Shown here one piece after another: positions 24,532-27,268 of a stretch of DNA of 27,268 bases. Within the stretch, counting starts at the first letter, position 1, and every line of letters begins with the position of its first letter. Source of the stretch: UMGS621 sp964468815 (GTDB taxonomy: Bacteria; Bacillota; Clostridia; Christensenellales; Borkfalkiaceae); contig CAYXWN010000027.1 of NCBI GenBank assembly GCA_964468815.1, forward strand, positions 1-27,268, read 5' to 3'. Under the pieces are notes generated by a model that did not search any database, was not told the DNA's origin, and saw only the letters and a list, made by a program, of their open reading frames with translations. Made by a program: the position numbers and the translations under genes.

Positions 24532-25002
24532 ATGTTGTATCACACGATCGAACCGGTCTTTGATCGGGACAGTAAAGTATTGTTATTAGGGAGTTTCCCG
24601 TCTCCAAAATCGCGAGAAACGGGCTTTTTTTACGGACATCCGCAAAATCGCTTTTGGAAAGTGTTATCCGCTGTTTTAAGCGTGCGAGAGCCTAAAACGG
24701 TATCGGAAAAAAGGGAAATGTTGCTGCTGAACGGAATTGCTCTTTGGGACGTGTTATCGTCTTGCGAGATAGACGGCGCATCCGATTCTTCCATTCGCAA
24801 CGCTTCCGTGAATGACTTTTCGCGAATTACGGACGTGGCGGAGATTCGTGCCGTTTATGCAACGGGGCAGACGGCGGCGAAGTTGTATCGTCGCTTTACG
24901 GGGAATTCCATTACGGCGTTGCCGTCTACCAGTCCCGCGAATTGTGCGTGTCCGTTGGAAAAGTTAATCGAGGCATATCGCGTTATTTTACAATTTTGTT
25001 GA
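24532..25002 (+). CDS. DNA-deoxyinosine glycosylase (hypoxanthine-DNA glycosylase, UDG superfamily family 6)
   Basis: This repair enzyme removes hypoxanthine produced by adenine deamination in DNA. The ATG at 24532 gives 156 residues, the usual family length. The longer in-frame ATG at 24445 would place the gyrBA terminator inside the coding region. Motif 1 is LLLGSFPSPKSRETGFFYG, then HPQNRFW with Asn39 as the probable catalytic residue, and a C-terminal LPSTSPAN (130-137) equivalent to the DNA-intercalating motif of uracil-DNA glycosylases. The ribosome site is weak (ACGGAAAA). No clear promoter is visible between the terminator and the start, so its transcription is unclear. Confidence 0.88.
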   Translation: MLYHTIEPVFDRDSKVLLLGSFPSPKSRETGFFYGHPQNRFWKVLSAVLSVREPKTVSEKREMLLLNGIALWDVLSSCEIDGASDSSIRNASVNDFSRITDVAEIRAVYATGQTAAKLYRRFTGNSITALPSTSPANCACPLEKLIEAYRVILQFC

Positions 25003-25032
25003 AAACGCTGAAATGAGGCGTAAGAAAAACAG

Positions 25033-25061
25033 TTGTAATTTTGAAAGCGATTTGATACAAT
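25033..25061 (+). promoter_or_regulatory. Promoter of the small membrane-protein gene
   Basis: TTGTAA (25033-25038) and TACAAT (25056-25061) are spaced by 17 bases, upstream of AAGGAG at 25087-25092. Confidence 0.7.
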
Positions 25062-25098
25062 GCTTAAAGGAACCCGTTTATAAGTCAAGGAGATGAAA

Positions 25099-25521
25099 GT
25101 GAAAAAATCAAAGACGAAATTATTCTTTCTTTGCTTTGTTAGCGGCGTAATATTTTTATCGGTTGGTGTTTATTTGTCTTTGCGAACGGCAGATTTTCAG
25201 AAGAACGGAATAACGACGCAAGCCGAGATTGTACTGATTGAAAAAAATCAAGACGAAAAGGGTAAAGAAGAAATTACCGTTTATGTAAAATATATCGTCG
25301 AGAATACCGAATATATCGGTTGTTTGGATTATTATTCCGATCTTTTGAGTGAAGGAAATATGGTAACGATATTATATTTACCCGATAATCCGCAGAAGAT
25401 AATCTATTCAAAATTTAATACGCTTCCGCAAATTTTGTTTTTTGTCGGAGCGGCGATCTGTATCGGTTTTAGCATTGTTTGCTTTGTTGTGATATGTCGT
25501 AATAAAAAGAAAGAAAATTGA
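25099..25521 (+). CDS. Small two-helix membrane protein, DUF3592-like
   Basis: About 140 residues with a first transmembrane segment near residues 8-28 (FFLCFVSGVIFLSVGVY) and a second near 110-132 (ILFFVGAAICIGFSIVCFVV). The extracytoplasmic or cytosolic middle part, about 80 residues, is beta-rich and includes GITTQAEIVLIE and LYLPDNPQKII. The layout of TM, a beta domain with a final DNP motif, then TM resembles DUF3592 proteins, whose function is unknown. AAGGAG (25087-25092) directly abuts an ATG at 25093 with no spacing. I therefore choose the in-frame GTG at 25099, six bases away; the ATG start would add two residues. It has its own promoter. Confidence 0.75.
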   Translation: MKKSKTKLFFLCFVSGVIFLSVGVYLSLRTADFQKNGITTQAEIVLIEKNQDEKGKEEITVYVKYIVENTEYIGCLDYYSDLLSEGNMVTILYLPDNPQKIIYSKFNTLPQILFFVGAAICIGFSIVCFVVICRNKKKEN

Positions 25522-25619
25522 CGGAACGACAAAACTGTTTTTTTGCGGAGATGAAAATTTTCTTTGTTTGTAAAAAGACGTTCTTTTGAATAATCGGAGG
25601 AAAAATCCTGTAATAAAAT

Positions 25620-25644
25620 ACCCCAAGTCACCATTGCTTGGGGT
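25620..25644. terminator. Terminator hairpin between convergent genes
   Basis: ACCCCAAG (25620-25627) pairs with CTTGGGGT (25637-25644). Flanks are AT-rich on both sides rather than a clean T tract; on the minus strand it is followed by ATTTTATTA. It probably ends both the membrane-protein gene and the minus-strand efflux gene. Confidence 0.7.
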
Positions 25645-25678
25645 TAAGTATTATTAAAAGGAATATAAAGGCGTTGCG

Positions 25679-26623
25679 TTATTCGTTTATTTGTTCGTCG
25701 ATTTTTGATTGTAAAGCGTTTTTCGTTTGTTCGAGCAGTTCGATGTCGACCGGATTGACGTGAACCATACAATGCTTGATTCGTTCATCTAACTCTTCTA
25801 TCGCATCGTGTGCGTTTTGTGCGATGCGATGCGCTGTGATCAGCGGAAGGTTTTGATAACAGCCGATTTCGATATCGACGTAAATGCGATTACCGAATAC
25901 GCGCGTTTTAATATCGTCTACTTGTAAAACGCCTTGAATATCGAGTAGTGTTTTTTTGATTTTTTCGTTAAAACATTTATCGCATGATTTATCTACCATT
26001 TTTCCGATTGCTTCTTGAAAAATATTGATTGCCGCTTTTGCGATTAACAGACAAATGACGAGAGAGGCGATAATATCGAGAATGGGATAACCGAACATGC
26101 CGCCCAAGATACCGATTAAAACGCCAATAGAAGAAAAAACGTCGGAACGGTGATCCCATGCGCTCGCTTTTAGCGATACGGAGTCGATTTGTTTTGCTCT
26201 CCGCATTGTGTACCAATAGAGCGTTTCTTTGGTTGCTATGGTGATTGCGACCGCACCGATTGCTAAAGCAGTCGGTTTTTCTGCCTGTCGGTACGTTCCG
26301 TCAATTAGGCTTACGATGCCGTTGTAACCGACGAATAATCCCGTTCCGAAGAGAAGGACGGCGAGCAGAATGGATACGACGCATTCCAACCGTTCGTGTC
26401 CGTACGGGTGATCTTCGTCTAGTGGCTTAGATGAGATTGTGACTCCGATTATCACGATAACAGTGCAAACGACGTCGGACGCAGAATTAACGGCGTCTGA
26501 AATCAATGCCGTGGAATGTCCGAAAATTCCGGCGAGCAGTTTGAGTGCGGTTAAAGAAAGATTGATAACCAACGTTACGATTGATACGTTCATTGCTATT
26601 TTTTTTGTATCCGGAGCATTCAT
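25679..26623 (-). CDS. Cation diffusion facilitator efflux transporter, possibly Mn2+-selective
   Basis: It is a proton-coupled exporter of divalent metal ions in the cytoplasmic membrane. The ATG at 26623 follows GAGGGGGA and gives 314 residues; a further upstream in-frame start would run into the dtd promoter. About six membrane segments fill residues 13-205. The metal site shows DAVNSASD in helix 2 (Asn46, Asp50) and DHRSD in helix 5 (Asp157, Asp161). The C-terminal cytosolic domain (215-314) has the usual fold residues and ends HCMVHVNPVD. An Asn-x3-Asp plus Asp-x3-Asp set is the pattern reported for Mn2+ members, whereas zinc members usually have His in helix 5. Manganese is therefore my inference. 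Divergent from dtd. Confidence 0.9.
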   Translation of the reverse strand: MNAPDTKKIAMNVSIVTLVINLSLTALKLLAGIFGHSTALISDAVNSASDVVCTVIVIIGVTISSKPLDEDHPYGHERLECVVSILLAVLLFGTGLFVGYNGIVSLIDGTYRQAEKPTALAIGAVAITIATKETLYWYTMRRAKQIDSVSLKASAWDHRSDVFSSIGVLIGILGGMFGYPILDIIASLVICLLIAKAAINIFQEAIGKMVDKSCDKCFNEKIKKTLLDIQGVLQVDDIKTRVFGNRIYVDIEIGCYQNLPLITAHRIAQNAHDAIEELDERIKHCMVHVNPVDIELLEQTKNALQSKIDEQINE

Positions 26624-26653
26624 TGTAAATTTCCCCCTCGGAGAATTCTTTTT

Positions 26654-26682
26654 ATCATACACGAAAAAAAATCGGTTGTCAA
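26654..26682 (-). promoter_or_regulatory. Promoter of the efflux transporter gene
   Basis: On the minus strand a perfect TTGACA (26682-26677) and TATGAT (26659-26654) are spaced by 17 bases. The start of transcription would lie about 25 bases before the transporter ATG. Its -35 box occupies the same bases as the -35 of the dtd promoter on the other strand. Confidence 0.85.
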
Positions 26683-26704
26683 ATGATTTTAAATATGATA
26701 CAAT
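26676..26704 (+). promoter_or_regulatory. Promoter of dtd, probably giving a leaderless mRNA
   Basis: TTGTCA (26676-26681) and TACAAT (26699-26704) are spaced by 17 bases. The expected first base (about 26711-26712) coincides with the A of the dtd start codon, and no ribosome site is present. Confidence 0.78.
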
Positions 26705-26711
26705 CATATTT
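26691..26711. repeat. Palindromic operator candidate over the dtd -10 box
   Basis: AAATATGAT (26691-26699) and ATCATATTT (26703-26711) form a perfect 9-bp inverted repeat around ACA. It covers the dtd -10 element and ends one base before the start codon. It does not match an operator that I can name. Confidence 0.65.
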
Positions 26712-27149
26712 ATGAAAGCATTGATTCAGCGCGTGAAACACGCGGAAGTAGAAGTAGACGGGAAACAAATATCGGCAATTCAGACAGGATATCTTGTTTT
26801 TCTCGGCGTAAAAAAGGGCGACGGGAAAGAACAAGCAGAGCAGTTGGCGAAGAAAATCGCCAATCTTCGCATTTTCGAAGATGAAAACGGAAAAATCAAT
26901 CGTTCGATTTCAGACGTGGGGGGAGAAGTATTGGCGGTATCTCAGTTTACGTTGCTTGCAAACGCCGCACATGGCAACCGTCCGGATTTTTTGGAAGCGG
27001 AAGTCCCTGTCTTGGCAGAGCCGTTATATATGTTCTTTTGTTCCTGCTTACGTCAGTACGGACTGACTGTTAAACAGGGCATATTCGGCGCGGACATGAA
27101 GATTGAGTTATTAAACGACGGTCCGTTTACAATTATGTTGGAAAAATAA
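26712..27149 (+). CDS. dtd: D-aminoacyl-tRNA deacylase
   Basis: It hydrolyses D-amino acids wrongly attached to tRNA and so protects translation. The ATG at 26712 gives 145 residues, the usual length; a longer in-frame reading starting at 26439 would run antisense through the efflux gene and is rejected. The family motifs are MKALIQRVKHAEV at the N terminus, SQFTL at 77-81, and the cross-subunit Gly-Pro in NDGPFT (137-138), which positions the D-amino acid in the homodimer. No Shine-Dalgarno sequence precedes the start; see the promoter entry. Confidence 0.95.
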   Translation: MKALIQRVKHAEVEVDGKQISAIQTGYLVFLGVKKGDGKEQAEQLAKKIANLRIFEDENGKINRSISDVGGEVLAVSQFTLLANAAHGNRPDFLEAEVPVLAEPLYMFFCSCLRQYGLTVKQGIFGADMKIELLNDGPFTIMLEK

Positions 27150-27165
27150 AAAACGCCGCGTTTTT
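27149..27165 (+). terminator. Short terminator after dtd
   Basis: AAAAACG (27149-27155) pairs with CGTTTTT (27159-27165) around CCG, starting in the dtd stop codon and ending in five Ts. The stem is GC-poor but has the A-stem-T form of an intrinsic terminator. Confidence 0.55.
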
Positions 27166-27226
27166 GATATATTTCTAAGAGTTATATACGTATGTGAAAA
27201 AAATCAAAACTAAAAAACAAAGTAGA

Positions 27227-27249
27227 AGAAGCCCGAATTATGGGCTTCT
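27227..27249. other. Hairpin near the right edge
   Basis: AGAAGCCC (27227-27234) pairs with GGGCTTCT (27242-27249) around GAATTAT. It stands in about 100 bases of AT-rich DNA after dtd and could be a terminator of a minus-strand gene beyond the window, since a T-rich stretch (TTTGTTTTTTAG) follows it on the minus strand. Confidence 0.5.
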
Positions 27250-27253
27250 GAAG

Positions 27254-27268
27254 TGAACCCCAAAGTTT
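27254..27268. mobile_element. Possible insertion-sequence end, cut by the window
   Basis: The last bases, TGAACCCCAAAGTTT, begin with TG and resemble the terminal inverted repeats of IS3-family elements as I remember them. There is no transposase in view, so this is only a suggestion. Confidence 0.25.

Noticed and set aside
26439..26711. A 91-codon N-terminal extension of dtd
   Set aside because: It runs antisense through the efflux gene and across both promoters; Dtd proteins start at the MKALIQRV motif.
1..27268. CRISPR arrays, tRNA or rRNA genes, phage or defence genes
   Set aside because: No regularly spaced repeats, cloverleaf-type segments, or phage or defence motifs were seen; the window is core metabolism and replication genes.

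Overview
The window reads as chromosomal DNA of an anaerobic, Gram-positive, Clostridia-like member of the Bacillota. The signs are an iron-sulphur, Bacillus-type PurF; a single-chain PurL of about 1,230 residues; formate-tetrahydrofolate ligase; a short Gram-positive-type GyrB; strong Shine-Dalgarno sequences; and a ZTP (pfl) riboswitch. The exact lineage cannot be fixed from sequence reading alone. Almost all of it is dense core metabolism, with no prophage, CRISPR array, rRNA or tRNA. The only hint of a mobile element is a possible insertion-sequence end at the right edge.

Layout. (1) 1-1625: the end of a pyrimidine operon, a 5'-truncated pyrE overlapped by pyrB. This PyrB carries a PyrI-type four-cysteine zinc domain at its C terminus, without the PyrI allosteric domain. 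(2) 1646-1802: a promoter, a ZTP riboswitch and an attenuator hairpin. (3) 1813-16129: a tightly packed, often overlapping purine operon, purE-purC-purF-purM-purN-purO-purB-AICAR transformylase-purD-purL-fhs, closed by a strong terminator. It encodes every step from PRPP to IMP except N5-CAIR synthase (PurK). The last two steps use two separate proteins, an archaeal-type IMP cyclohydrolase (PurO) and a stand-alone AICAR transformylase, instead of the usual bifunctional PurH. (4) 16199-18177: glutamine-dependent nadE with its own promoter. (5) 18220-19571: an orphan lipoprotein gene behind a promoter with a cre-like operator. (6) 19631-19786: a tiny cysteine-rich zinc-ribbon gene on the minus strand. 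(7) 19927-24478: a gyrB-gyrA operon away from any visible dnaA/recF, with its own promoter and terminator. (8) 24532-27165: a DNA-deoxyinosine glycosylase, a small two-helix membrane protein, a cation-diffusion-facilitator efflux pump on the minus strand, and divergent dtd.

How it works together. The ZTP riboswitch senses ZMP/ZTP, which builds up when 10-formyl-tetrahydrofolate is too scarce for AICAR transformylase. The operon it controls encodes the two formyl-THF-consuming enzymes (PurN and AICAR transformylase) and ends in fhs, which makes 10-formyl-THF. Sensor, consumers and supplier of one-carbon units therefore share one transcription unit.

Points most worth a second look are the PyrB-zinc-domain fusion, the riboswitch-to-fhs circuit, the split PurO/AICAR transformylase route, and the cation-efflux/dtd divergent promoters. 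Those promoters appear to share one -35 box, and dtd appears to be leaderless with a palindrome over its -10.
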